DNA of 43,874 bases from Actinomycetota bacterium. GTDB lineage: Bacteria > Actinomycetota > Aquicultoria > SKW223. Shown in pieces: positions 33,936-40,992 of the stretch. Location: the NCBI GenBank assembly GCA_026417515.1, contig JAOADC010000018.1:1-43874 (forward strand). The letters are read 5' to 3'. The notes beneath the pieces are model-generated. The model was not told the origin of the DNA, made no database searches, and saw only the letters and a list, made by a program, of their open reading frames with translations. How positions within the stretch are numbered: the first letter of the stretch is position 1; every line of letters begins with the position of its first letter. The translations under genes and the position numbers were made by a program.

Positions 33936-35099
33936 ATGTATCTCCATAAAGATGTTTCCTTTAAATACTACAACGGAATTCCATATATTTACCAAAGAAA
34001 TACAGACGAAATTTTTGAGGCTGATGAGGAACTTATAAACTTACTTAAAGAGATTTTTTATAAACAGGAAACAAACTTCTCAATATCTGAGGATGTTCTT
34101 AAATATCTTGTCAAAGAAAAATTACTCACTTTTTCTGAAGGTGAAAAGAGCAAGAAGATTTCTGAAGGAAAATTTGCCTCTTCACACCATCCTCCGCTTC
34201 AGTATCTTCATTTAATAATCACAAGCAGATGCAACTTTAGATGCAAACACTGCTTTGTTGAACAAAAACCGTTAGATGCAAAATTGGAGCATCTTCAAAA
34301 AATATGTAAAGAATTCGAAGATATTGGTGGTTTAAGGTTGATTGTCTCAGGTGGAGAACCTCTCGAACATCCCGATTTTTTCGCCTTTAACGAGTTCCTT
34401 TCAAAAATAGATGGCGTTCGAAGAATTTTGCTGACCAATGGTTGGAAATTGTCGCTTCTTAGTGAACAAGAAATAAAGAATTTAAACTTCGACGAGGTTC
34501 AAATATCGCTTGATGGCAATGAAGAAATCCACGACTGGTTAAGGAGGAAGGGATCATTTAAGCGAGTCATTGAATCTGCAAAGAAGATAAAGAATTCTCA
34601 TATCGATCTTTCTTTTGCTACTGTAATTCATTCTCATAACATAGGCATCTTTAACGAAATAGAAAATATTGTAAAAGAATTTCAACCTTTTAGGTGGACT
34701 ATCGATTTTATCTGCGCAACGAATAAGTCAAGGAAGCACAATCTCATTCCTGATTTTGAATCGGCAAATTTACTGAAACATTCTTTCAATTCAAGATATC
34801 ATTCTTCATCTCCTGGCTTTGCTTGTGGACCAAATCTGGCATCTATTCTTCCAGATGGCAATCTCTGCAAGTGCGATTACTTCACAGAAATAAGTGGTGG
34901 AAATGCTTTTGAAAAAGGACTTCTTGCTTCATGGAACGACCTTAAGAAAATCAGGATCGAAGAAATAGATTGCAAAGGTTGTCCTTTTGCGGATTCCTGC
35001 CGCGGGGGTTGCAGGTATCGAGCATTGTCTTATAATGGAAATATGGCTGCCAAAGATCCGGTGGCCTGTGTTATTTTCAACTGCTACGAAAGCAGTTAG
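33936..35099 (+). CDS. Radical SAM/SPASM peptide-modifying enzyme (predicted)
   Basis: The 387-residue protein has an N-terminal segment of about 85 residues (GIPYIYQRNTDEIFEADEEL, LKYLVKEKLL) that resembles PqqD-like RiPP recognition elements. The radical SAM core follows, with CNFRCKHC near residue 98 and a SGGEPL SAM motif. The C-terminal SPASM-like Cys set is CGPN, CKC, CKGCPFADSCRGGC and CVIFNC (residues 297-384). Known relatives form thioether, C-C or other links in ribosomal peptides. The next gene encodes a 20-residue Ser/Cys peptide that would be the natural substrate; this is inferred from position. It could instead be a sulfatase- or enzyme-activating maturase, but no such partner lies nearby. 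Confidence 0.85.
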   Translation: MYLHKDVSFKYYNGIPYIYQRNTDEIFEADEELINLLKEIFYKQETNFSISEDVLKYLVKEKLLTFSEGEKSKKISEGKFASSHHPPLQYLHLIITSRCNFRCKHCFVEQKPLDAKLEHLQKICKEFEDIGGLRLIVSGGEPLEHPDFFAFNEFLSKIDGVRRILLTNGWKLSLLSEQEIKNLNFDEVQISLDGNEEIHDWLRRKGSFKRVIESAKKIKNSHIDLSFATVIHSHNIGIFNEIENIVKEFQPFRWTIDFICATNKSRKHNLIPDFESANLLKHSFNSRYHSSSPGFACGPNLASILPDGNLCKCDYFTEISGGNAFEKGLLASWNDLKKIRIEEIDCKGCPFADSCRGGCRYRALSYNGNMAAKDPVACVIFNCYESS

Positions 35100-35122
35100 A
35101 CCCTGCGAAGGGGGGTAAGATT

Positions 35123-35185
35123 ATGAAAATCGTAAAGGTTTCCACCAGTTCTTCTTCAACCTGTAAGTGTTCTGGAAGCTGTTAA
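35123..35185 (+). CDS. 20-residue Ser/Cys peptide, candidate RiPP precursor
   Basis: This is missed by the ORF track. ATG 35123 is preceded by GAAGGGGGGTAAGATT, a strong ribosome site 7-8 bases upstream. The product starts with a short beta-prone segment KIVKV, continues with a Ser/Thr run (STSSSST) and ends CKCSGSC. The stop is followed within 5 bases by a perfect terminator, so the gene is the deliberate last gene of the operon. Size is like that of PqqA-class precursors. The three Cys and the Ser/Thr run would be the modification sites; KIVKV could be the strand bound by the enzyme's N-terminal recognition segment. Modification chemistry is unknown. Confidence 0.7.
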   Translation: MKIVKVSTSSSSTCKCSGSC

Positions 35186-35190
35186 AAAAA

Positions 35191-35216
35191 CCCGGCCATT
35201 ATGGCCGGGTTTTTTA
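35191..35216 (+). terminator. Rho-independent terminator of the radical SAM operon
   Basis: CCCGGCCA-TTA-TGGCCGGG is a perfect 8-base stem followed by TTTTTT and preceded by AAAAAAA. It can therefore also end the convergent transaldolase transcript. It begins 5 bases after the peptide stop. Confidence 0.93.
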
Positions 35217-35219
35217 TTT

Positions 35220-36332
35220 CTAAACATAATCTGCAATTGTTTTTAAGATATTAAGATAGGAGTTTACGAACCTTTCTTCCCCATCTTTAAGAAGGTATTT
35301 TCCAACATCTTCAAGGTCAATTCCCAGTTCATTGAGTTCTCTTTCGATATTTAGTTGTTCATCAAAGTCCATTTCAGCAATAACGGGTTTACCATGGTAA
35401 TTAAAGGCTTCAAAAGTTTGAGAAGGCACAGTTACTATGGTATCTGGATAGATTAGTTCTTGAACATACTTTATATCTGAGTAGCTTGGATTTTTGGTGC
35501 CTGTTGAGGCCCACAGGGGATTCTGGATGCGCGCACCACTATTCTCGAGAATTCTAAAGTCTTCAGAGTCAAATATTTCCAGAAACTTCTTGTAGACAAG
35601 TCTTCCAACAGCGATGGAAGCTTTTCCTCTTAAACCAAGTGCCTTTTTCTTTTTTTCTTCTGAAATATCGTCTCTTTCAGCCATTCTTTCAAGAAGTGCA
35701 TCAACATAGGTGTCTAACCTGCTCATAAAAACTGAAGCAACGCTTCTAATATTATTTAGAGGAAGCTTGGCATCGTATCTTCTTTTTAATCCTTCGATAT
35801 AGGCAAGAGCTACCTTCTCGTACTGCTTGACTGAAAAAATGAGTGTAACATTTATGTTATAGCCTTCGCTTATCAATTGCGTTATTGCAGGAATTCCTTC
35901 ATCAGTCGCTGGAACCTTAACCATTATATTTTCCAGTCCAACTTCACTGATAAGCCTTTTTACTTCACTAACAGTTTTTTCTGTATCATGCGCATAAAGA
36001 GGAGAAAGTTCGAGGCTTACAAATCCAAGTTCACCCCTTGAACTATCAAAAAGGCTTTCGAATGCTTGCGCTGCCATACGAATATCGTGTATCAGGAGTT
36101 CATCGTATATTTTTTCAGGTTCACGATAAGTTAAACAAAGCTTTTTTATATCTTCAATATAAACAGGATTGCTTTTAAAAGCATTTTCAAATATTGTTGG
36201 ATTGGATGTTATTCCTGATAAACCATCCTCTCTTATCATTTTTCTCAGTTTTCCAGTAGTAATAAGATCACGGCTCAGGTCATCGTACCAGACTTCCATT
36301 CCTAGGCTTGTTAATTCTTTCCATACAGACAT
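35220..36332 (-). CDS. tal: Transaldolase (long type)
   Basis: The 370-residue protein is the length of the actinobacterial/cyanobacterial transaldolase group. It has SGITSNPTIFENAF near residue 40, VSLELSPLYAHD near 105 and the Schiff-base lysine in ENIMVKVPATDEG near residue 138. It moves a dihydroxyacetone unit between sugar phosphates in the pentose phosphate pathway. Start ATG with GGAGG inside the end of the transketolase gene, 5 bases after its stop. It is the third gene of the rpe-tkt-tal operon. Confidence 0.93.
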   Translation of the reverse strand: MSVWKELTSLGMEVWYDDLSRDLITTGKLRKMIREDGLSGITSNPTIFENAFKSNPVYIEDIKKLCLTYREPEKIYDELLIHDIRMAAQAFESLFDSSRGELGFVSLELSPLYAHDTEKTVSEVKRLISEVGLENIMVKVPATDEGIPAITQLISEGYNINVTLIFSVKQYEKVALAYIEGLKRRYDAKLPLNNIRSVASVFMSRLDTYVDALLERMAERDDISEEKKKKALGLRGKASIAVGRLVYKKFLEIFDSEDFRILENSGARIQNPLWASTGTKNPSYSDIKYVQELIYPDTIVTVPSQTFEAFNYHGKPVIAEMDFDEQLNIERELNELGIDLEDVGKYLLKDGEERFVNSYLNILKTIADYV

Positions 36333-36337
36333 TTAAC

Positions 36338-38251
36338 TTATCCCTCCAAATTTCTTTTTATTTCTTCCGATACAGAGTGAGGATCTAAATGAAGTAATCT
36401 GTAAATATCATCAGCTTTACCTGATGGTGCGTAATTTTCTACGCCTTTTGGCAATACCTTTAACGATACACCCTTTCTTACCAATCTCTTTGATAGTTCG
36501 GCAAAAAGGCCAGTATTTACATTGTGATCTTCATATGTAACAACCAAGCGAAAATCTTTAATTAAATCTATCAAACTATCGTCAAAGTCAAGGGGTGTAG
36601 GGATATTTATAACTTCAACTGATATGCCTTCATCTTTTAAAATATCGTGAACCATAATTCCTCTGTATGCGGTATTTCCATAGCAAAGGATTGCAACATC
36701 GTTCCCTTTTCTTAAAACATCATACGCGCCGTATTTGAATTCATAATTCTTCCCAAAATAAGGTTCACCATTCTCATCCGATATGACTGGAACGATTGAA
36801 CGACCCATTGCAATTACAAAATTTCCATGTGTGCTAGCAGCAAATCTAACAGCCCTGTCAGTTTGATTTGGGTCTGCAGGAACTATAACCTTGAATCCGA
36901 AGAAATTTCGCCAACCACCTACATAATCAAGACAATGATGAGTTCTTCCATCCTCACCAACATCAATGCCACAGTGAGTTAAAACTACCTTCAAATTTGT
37001 CGCATTTATATCGTTAAGCCTTTGTTGATTGTAAACTTCATCCAGTCCGAAAACACCAAAGTCAGCCAGAAATGTAAGAACCTTTTCAGTTGAAAGTGCA
37101 CCTGCAGTTGCTGCTGTGTTGTGCTCAGAAACACCTGCCTCAAAAAAGTAATTAGGAAATTCCTTTGCAAACATACTCAGTTTTACTGAGGAGGCCAGAT
37201 CACAATCAAATGCTGCAACCGGGATACCCTTGCTGATGTTTTCTCTTCCGATATCAAGCAGTGCTTTTCCAAAAGCTGTACGATTATCGGTTTTTTCTTC
37301 AATTGAATAGACAATAGGTACACCTTTCGATACGACAAATGGTTCCTGATGGGGCAAATGTTTTTCAAATCCCTCAAACGAAAACTGTCTCCTCATTTCT
37401 CTCCATTTGGTTAAATCATCATCAAAACCTAACTCAGCCATCGCTTTACTAAATTCACTTTCGTTCAGCGATCTTCCATGGTACTCAGGGTCGTTTTCCA
37501 TAAAACTGACGCCCTTGCCCATTACTGTTTCAGCAAGTATAGCAACAGGTGAATCTATCTGAACTGCTTTTTCTAAAGCGTCGAGGATCTGCTCGTAATC
37601 GTGCCCATCGATTTCAAGAACCTGCCAACCGTCAGCAAGATAGTTCTCCTTTATATTGACAGGCATAACATTCTCTACGCGGCCACTTATCTGCATATGG
37701 TTGTAATCAATAATTACAGTTAAATTGTTAAGTCCATATTTTTTAGCAAATCTTCTTGCCTCAGCTACCTGACCTTTCGCCTGTTCAGCATCACTCATTA
37801 GCACGAAGACATTGTAATCTAAATTTCTCAATCTGGATGCCAGTGCAAATCCACAACCAGCAGAAAGACCCTGTCCCAGGTTACCAGTTGTCCACTCAAC
37901 ACCTGGCAGATGTCTCTCAATATGACCTTCGAACTTTGAGCCTGCAAGCCTGAAGGTTGCAATTACTTCATCTAGATCGTGAAAACCATGAAGAGCGAGT
38001 GTGGTATAGACTGCAGGAGAAACATGACCATGGCTAACAACTATCCTGTCTCTTCTTTCGCTCAGATAAGTTTCTGGATGTATTTTAGCAAATGTGTAAA
38101 CAGCCATCAGTAGGTCGATTGTCGACATAGAACCACCTGGGTGTCCGGATCCTGCAACAGAGGTCATTCTCAAAATAGAAGCTCTTGCTAAATTTGAAAC
38201 ACTTTTTAGCCATTCTATCTTTTCTTTGCGCTGCTCTGGAAGATATGCCAT
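36338..38251 (-). CDS. tkt: Transketolase, with altered thiamine-diphosphate motif
   Basis: The 637-residue full-length enzyme has SVAGSGHPGGSMS near residue 30 and SHGHVSPAVYT near 69. The catalytic Glu is in GVSEHNTAATAG near 370, and GEDGRTHH near 430. It moves two-carbon units between sugar phosphates using thiamine diphosphate. Odd: the cofactor motif usually read as GDGE..EG is SDAEQAKGQ here (near residue 153), keeping Asp and Glu but losing both glycines; the later YNHMQ Asn is present. The gene starts directly at the rpe stop (TAGATG). Function is well supported by context. Confidence 0.9.
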   Translation of the reverse strand: MAYLPEQRKEKIEWLKSVSNLARASILRMTSVAGSGHPGGSMSTIDLLMAVYTFAKIHPETYLSERRDRIVVSHGHVSPAVYTTLALHGFHDLDEVIATFRLAGSKFEGHIERHLPGVEWTTGNLGQGLSAGCGFALASRLRNLDYNVFVLMSDAEQAKGQVAEARRFAKKYGLNNLTVIIDYNHMQISGRVENVMPVNIKENYLADGWQVLEIDGHDYEQILDALEKAVQIDSPVAILAETVMGKGVSFMENDPEYHGRSLNESEFSKAMAELGFDDDLTKWREMRRQFSFEGFEKHLPHQEPFVVSKGVPIVYSIEEKTDNRTAFGKALLDIGRENISKGIPVAAFDCDLASSVKLSMFAKEFPNYFFEAGVSEHNTAATAGALSTEKVLTFLADFGVFGLDEVYNQQRLNDINATNLKVVLTHCGIDVGEDGRTHHCLDYVGGWRNFFGFKVIVPADPNQTDRAVRFAASTHGNFVIAMGRSIVPVISDENGEPYFGKNYEFKYGAYDVLRKGNDVAILCYGNTAYRGIMVHDILKDEGISVEVINIPTPLDFDDSLIDLIKDFRLVVTYEDHNVNTGLFAELSKRLVRKGVSLKVLPKGVENYAPSGKADDIYRLLHLDPHSVSEEIKRNLEG

Positions 38252-38932
38252 CTATCTCACCTTTTCATTAACTTTTTCTAAAAACTGATTGTAAGCCAGC
38301 TTTGGATTTTCAGCCTTCATAATTGCTGAACCAACACATATACGTCTTGCGCCTGCATCGATGAATAACTCCAGGTTATCCATCTTTACTCCGCCATCCA
38401 CTGCAATTAAAACATCAGGATGGTTGAGCGCAAAATCTTTCATCTTCCTTATTGCATCGATCTCAAGAGGACTGCCGTAAAATCCAGGCTTAACAGTCAT
38501 AAACATAATAAAATCAAAAACATTAATAATTTTTTCAACTGCTTCATTAGGGGTTTCAGGGTTTAGTGCAATTCCAACATCCAAACCCTTACTCTTGAAG
38601 AAAAGCGATGTTTTTTTAGGCGATTCAACAGCTTCAACATGAAAAATAACTGTTCTTACTCCACTTTCAACAAGTTCATCAGCATATTTCTCTGGATTTA
38701 AAACCATTAGGTGAGCTTCTAACTCAATCTTCGAAAGATCAAACTTCTTTGCTAAATTTTTTAAAGTAGAAACTTGAACACTTTTTGATGGCACAAACAC
38801 ACCATCCATAAAATCGAATTGCAGACGATGCGCAAATTCTGCCGCAGTTTTAGTTAGAGAAAAAAAACTTTCTTCGTCTTCAGCAAGAATTGCTGGGACT
38901 ATTTCGACCGGAAAATATCCTAATTTTTGCAT
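38252..38932 (-). CDS. rpe: Divergent ribulose-phosphate 3-epimerase homologue
   Basis: The 226-residue TIM-barrel protein aligns along its length with Rpe: PAILAEDEESF, FDFMDGVFVPS near residue 40, AHLMV, MTVKPGF, AVDGGV near 173. Differences from the E. coli enzyme: the first metal-binding His (VHFDVMD) is Gln (LQFDFMD), the Ser of PSILS is Ala, and NPGFGGQ is KPGFYGS. The aspartates and second His remain. It may be an epimerase with altered metal use or substrate. It heads the operon with tkt and tal, and the promoter places the transcript start almost at the ATG. Confidence 0.8.
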   Translation of the reverse strand: MQKLGYFPVEIVPAILAEDEESFFSLTKTAAEFAHRLQFDFMDGVFVPSKSVQVSTLKNLAKKFDLSKIELEAHLMVLNPEKYADELVESGVRTVIFHVEAVESPKKTSLFFKSKGLDVGIALNPETPNEAVEKIINVFDFIMFMTVKPGFYGSPLEIDAIRKMKDFALNHPDVLIAVDGGVKMDNLELFIDAGARRICVGSAIMKAENPKLAYNQFLEKVNEKVR

Positions 38933-38940
38933 GGATTAAT

Positions 38941-38968
38941 ATTTTAACCTTTGCAACAACCTTTACAA
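38941..38968 (-). promoter_or_regulatory. Promoter of the rpe-tkt-tal operon, leaderless
   Basis: On the minus strand, TTGTAA (38968-38963), a 16-base spacer and TAAAAT (38946-38941) lie just 8 bases before ATG 38932. No ribosome site exists between them. Confidence 0.55.
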
Positions 38969-38978
38969 ACCATAATGT

Positions 38979-39016
38979 AGGAACGACCGTCCCAACTCAT
39001 CGCTCAGCCTGGGACA
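38979..39016. repeat. TGTAGGAAC-type palindromic repeat copy
   Basis: The sequence TGTAGGAACGACCGTCCCA followed by GTCCCA...TGGGAC inverted arms straddles the end of the GNAT-like gene. It is GC-rich and shares TAGGAAC with the ftsL element. It could serve as a weak terminator; dispersed-repeat origin is inferred. Confidence 0.35.
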
Positions 39017-39381
39017 GCCTTCAATAGAACTTCAGATGGGGCGTTAAAGGCAATCTCGCATCCAAGATTTTCAAAATACTCTGGATAATCAGTGAAGAAA
39101 TAGACAGCCATCTCTGGATAATATCTCTTTATACCTTCGATGACTTTTCTTACTATATTTTTGAAATCTTTCTCAGAAACGAAATTCCTAATAAAAGGAC
39201 CATTGAGTTCGGCATAGTTCTCATTTATCCTTACAAATCCAAAACCAACATACTCATCATCATCTCTTAATATCACAAACATATTATTGAAATCATCATC
39301 TAACAATGAAACACATGCGTAAAGGCTGTGCTCTTCTACAAAAGCTCTATACTTTTCTTCAAACCTCTTTAGTTTAAACAC
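39004..39381 (-). CDS. GNAT-fold acyltransferase-like small protein
   Basis: The 125-residue protein has a pattern of strands and helices like GNAT proteins: FVILRDDDEYVGFGFVRINENYAELNG near residue 35, FKNIVRKVIEGIKRYYPE near 73, and YPEYFENLGCEIA at the C-terminus. The usual Q/R-x2-G-x-G/A acetyl-CoA loop is not obvious, so activity is uncertain. Start GTG 39381 with GAAGGTGAG upstream. The last residues (KAVPG) are encoded by the start of a GC-rich repeat. Confidence 0.5.
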   Translation of the reverse strand: MFKLKRFEEKYRAFVEEHSLYACVSLLDDDFNNMFVILRDDDEYVGFGFVRINENYAELNGPFIRNFVSEKDFKNIVRKVIEGIKRYYPEMAVYFFTDYPEYFENLGCEIAFNAPSEVLLKAVPG

Positions 39382-39432
39382 TTAAAAACTCACCTTCTTA
39401 ATATAAGAATTCGCCAGAGCCATTATCTATCA

Positions 39433-39438
39433 TATAAT
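39433..39438 (+). promoter_or_regulatory. -10 element of crcB (leaderless transcript)
   Basis: A perfect TATAAT lies 6 bases upstream of the crcB ATG. The -35 position reads TTCGCC, only a partial match. Transcription should begin at or next to the start codon. Confidence 0.45.
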
Positions 39439-39444
39439 TAACGA

Positions 39445-39825
39445 ATGCGCTTGCTATTAATCTTCGTTGGTGGAGCAATAGGTTCAATTTTTAGGTATCT
39501 GACTTCTGGATGGTTCCATGATTGGCTAAAAACAACTTTTCCTGTTGGCACAGCAGCAGTAAACTGTATTGGTTGCTTCCTGTTCGGCTTTCTTGCTGAA
39601 CTGACTTCAGAAACCGTTCTTCTGTCCAATGAACTCCGCTCTCTAATATTTATTGGCTTCCTTGGAGGATTTACCACCTTTTCAACTTTTACTTGGGAAT
39701 TTTTTGAACTTATACGTAAGGGCAGTTATTATAACGGAATGCTTTACCTCTTTACAAATCTTTTTGGAGGCATTGTTTTTTTAATCGTCGGTACGCTTTT
39801 AGCAAGGGCGGTGTCATTGAGATGA
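39445..39825 (+). CDS. crcB: Fluoride channel CrcB/Fluc
   Basis: The 126-residue protein has four helices and the signature GFLGGFTTFSTFTWE near residue 70, containing the pore Phe and Thr residues. FVGGAIGSIFRYL lies at the N-terminus and VNCIGCFLFGF near 38. Known: Fluc channels work as antiparallel dimers exporting fluoride across the inner membrane. A single gene implies a homodimer. TATAAT ends 6 bases before ATG, so the mRNA is likely leaderless and no fluoride riboswitch can be present. It overlaps the next gene by ATGA. Confidence 0.95.
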   Translation: MRLLLIFVGGAIGSIFRYLTSGWFHDWLKTTFPVGTAAVNCIGCFLFGFLAELTSETVLLSNELRSLIFIGFLGGFTTFSTFTWEFFELIRKGSYYNGMLYLFTNLFGGIVFLIVGTLLARAVSLR

Positions 39826-40157
39826 AACTGGATAAGGAAGGAGTCCTGCTGCGTATTTTTATAGGAGAAGCAGATAAGAAGGATGGTATTCCGCTATACC
39901 AAGCAATCGTAGAGAAAGCGAGAAAAGATGGTTTAGCAGGAGCCACTGTTTTAAAAGGAATAATGGGATATGGCGCAAGCAGCAGAATCCACTTTGCAAG
40001 TGTTTTAAGGTTATCAGAAGACCTGCCTGTAGTGGTTGAAATAGTTGATACCAGAGAAAGAATTGAAAATTTCCTGGATGAAATACAAGACTGGATTTCT
40101 GAAGGGCTTGTAACCATAGAAAATGTAAATGTTATGATTTATCGACATCGCACTTAA
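39822..40157 (+). CDS. DUF190 (PII-like) protein paired with CrcB
   Basis: The 111-residue protein reads LLRIFIGEADKKDGIPLYQAIVEKAR, then GATVLKGIMGYG and LPVVVEIVDTRERIENFL, matching DUF190 proteins, which have a PII-like fold. They are frequently coded beside crcB and are thought to be linked to fluoride response or channel regulation. ATG is shared with the crcB stop (ATGA). The stop interlocks with that of the MazG-like gene through TTAA. Confidence 0.88.
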   Translation: MKLDKEGVLLRIFIGEADKKDGIPLYQAIVEKARKDGLAGATVLKGIMGYGASSRIHFASVLRLSEDLPVVVEIVDTRERIENFLDEIQDWISEGLVTIENVNVMIYRHRT

Positions 40158-40480
40158 CTTTGTTCGTCAAACTCCCCTTTCTGAATCCTTAAACGAAACT
40201 CTTCAAGTCCTCGTTCAAATGCTTGATCCAGATCAACTTTCATTGTAAATGCCAGCATAAGGAGATCAAAGAGAACATCAAAGAATGCGTCATCGAGATC
40301 AGATTTTTTCCTAGATTTGAATTTGTGGCCCTGCTCAACAAGAAGGGCATTTGCTAGTTCTCCAATCTCCTCTACGAGATCAATCATAAACTCTTCTGGA
40401 CCCCATTTCACTTCTGGATACCTTTTCTTCATTTCTCCGTAAACTTCTACTACCTTTCTTTGTGCTTCTTTAAAAACCAT
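40154..40480 (-). CDS. MazG-like nucleotide pyrophosphohydrolase
   Basis: The 108-residue all-helical protein has the metal motif [12 protein letters not shown] near residue 35, then [17 protein letters not shown] near 60, together giving the E-x2-E and E/D-x3-D pattern of the MazG family. Members hydrolyse non-canonical or excess NTPs to NMP and pyrophosphate. It is a single short domain, not the two-domain MazG. Start ATG with AGGAGG. It is convergent with the DUF190 gene. Confidence 0.75.
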   Translation of the reverse strand: MVFKEAQRKVVEVYGEMKKRYPEVKWGPEEFMIDLVEEIGELANALLVEQGHKFKSRKKSDLDDAFFDVLFDLLMLAFTMKVDLDQAFERGLEEFRLRIQKGEFDEQS

Positions 40481-40520
40481 AAAAGCCTCCTATTTTTTAA
40501 AGGTTATAATAATTTTTACT

Positions 40521-40991
40521 ATGAATATGCCAAGAATAGAATTCGCAAGATCAGTTAAATCCTCAGAAATTATCATTACAACTGCCTACCTAACTTTCAA
40601 TACCAAAAATAGATATGAATTGGTTAAAATTACCCCCATATTGGAAGAAATTGTCGCAAAAAGCGGTGTAGCTGAAGGGATCTGTTTCGTATCACCAATG
40701 CATATTACATCAAGCATTTTTGTAAACGATGATGAAAGTGGTCTCCACGAGGATTTCTTAAACTGGCTTGAAAAACTGGCGCCATATAATCCTAAGGGTT
40801 ACAAGCACAATTTAACTGGTGAAGACAATGCAGATGCACACCTTAAAAGAACAATAATGGGTCGAGAAACAATCATTGCAATAACTAATGGCCGTCTAGA
40901 TTTAGGCCCCTGGGAAGAGGTTTTCTATGGAGAATTTGATGGTCAACGACCAAAGAGAGTTATCGTAAAAGTCATTGGAGCAGGAACCTGA
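40521..40991 (+). CDS. YjbQ/UPF0047 family protein
   Basis: The 156-residue protein has [23 protein letters not shown] near residue 60 and [21 protein letters not shown] near 93. The family ending [21 protein letters not shown] is near 125. UPF0047 proteins have reported secondary thiamine-phosphate synthase activity; their main role is unsettled. TATAAT lies 10 bases upstream of the ATG without a ribosome site. It is followed one base later by the sugar kinase gene. Confidence 0.9.
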   Translation: MNMPRIEFARSVKSSEIIITTAYLTFNTKNRYELVKITPILEEIVAKSGVAEGICFVSPMHITSSIFVNDDESGLHEDFLNWLEKLAPYNPKGYKHNLTGEDNADAHLKRTIMGRETIIAITNGRLDLGPWEEVFYGEFDGQRPKRVIVKVIGAGT

Positions 40992-40992
40992 T

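Noticed and set aside
35123-35185. Assignment of the Cys peptide to the SCIFF or PqqA families
   Set aside because: SCIFF peptides have six Cys in about 45 residues and PqqA has a conserved Glu-Tyr pair; neither fits.
39382-39444. Fluoride riboswitch upstream of crcB
   Set aside because: Only 63 bases lie upstream and TATAAT is 6 bases from the ATG, leaving no room for the aptamer; the conserved core is absent.
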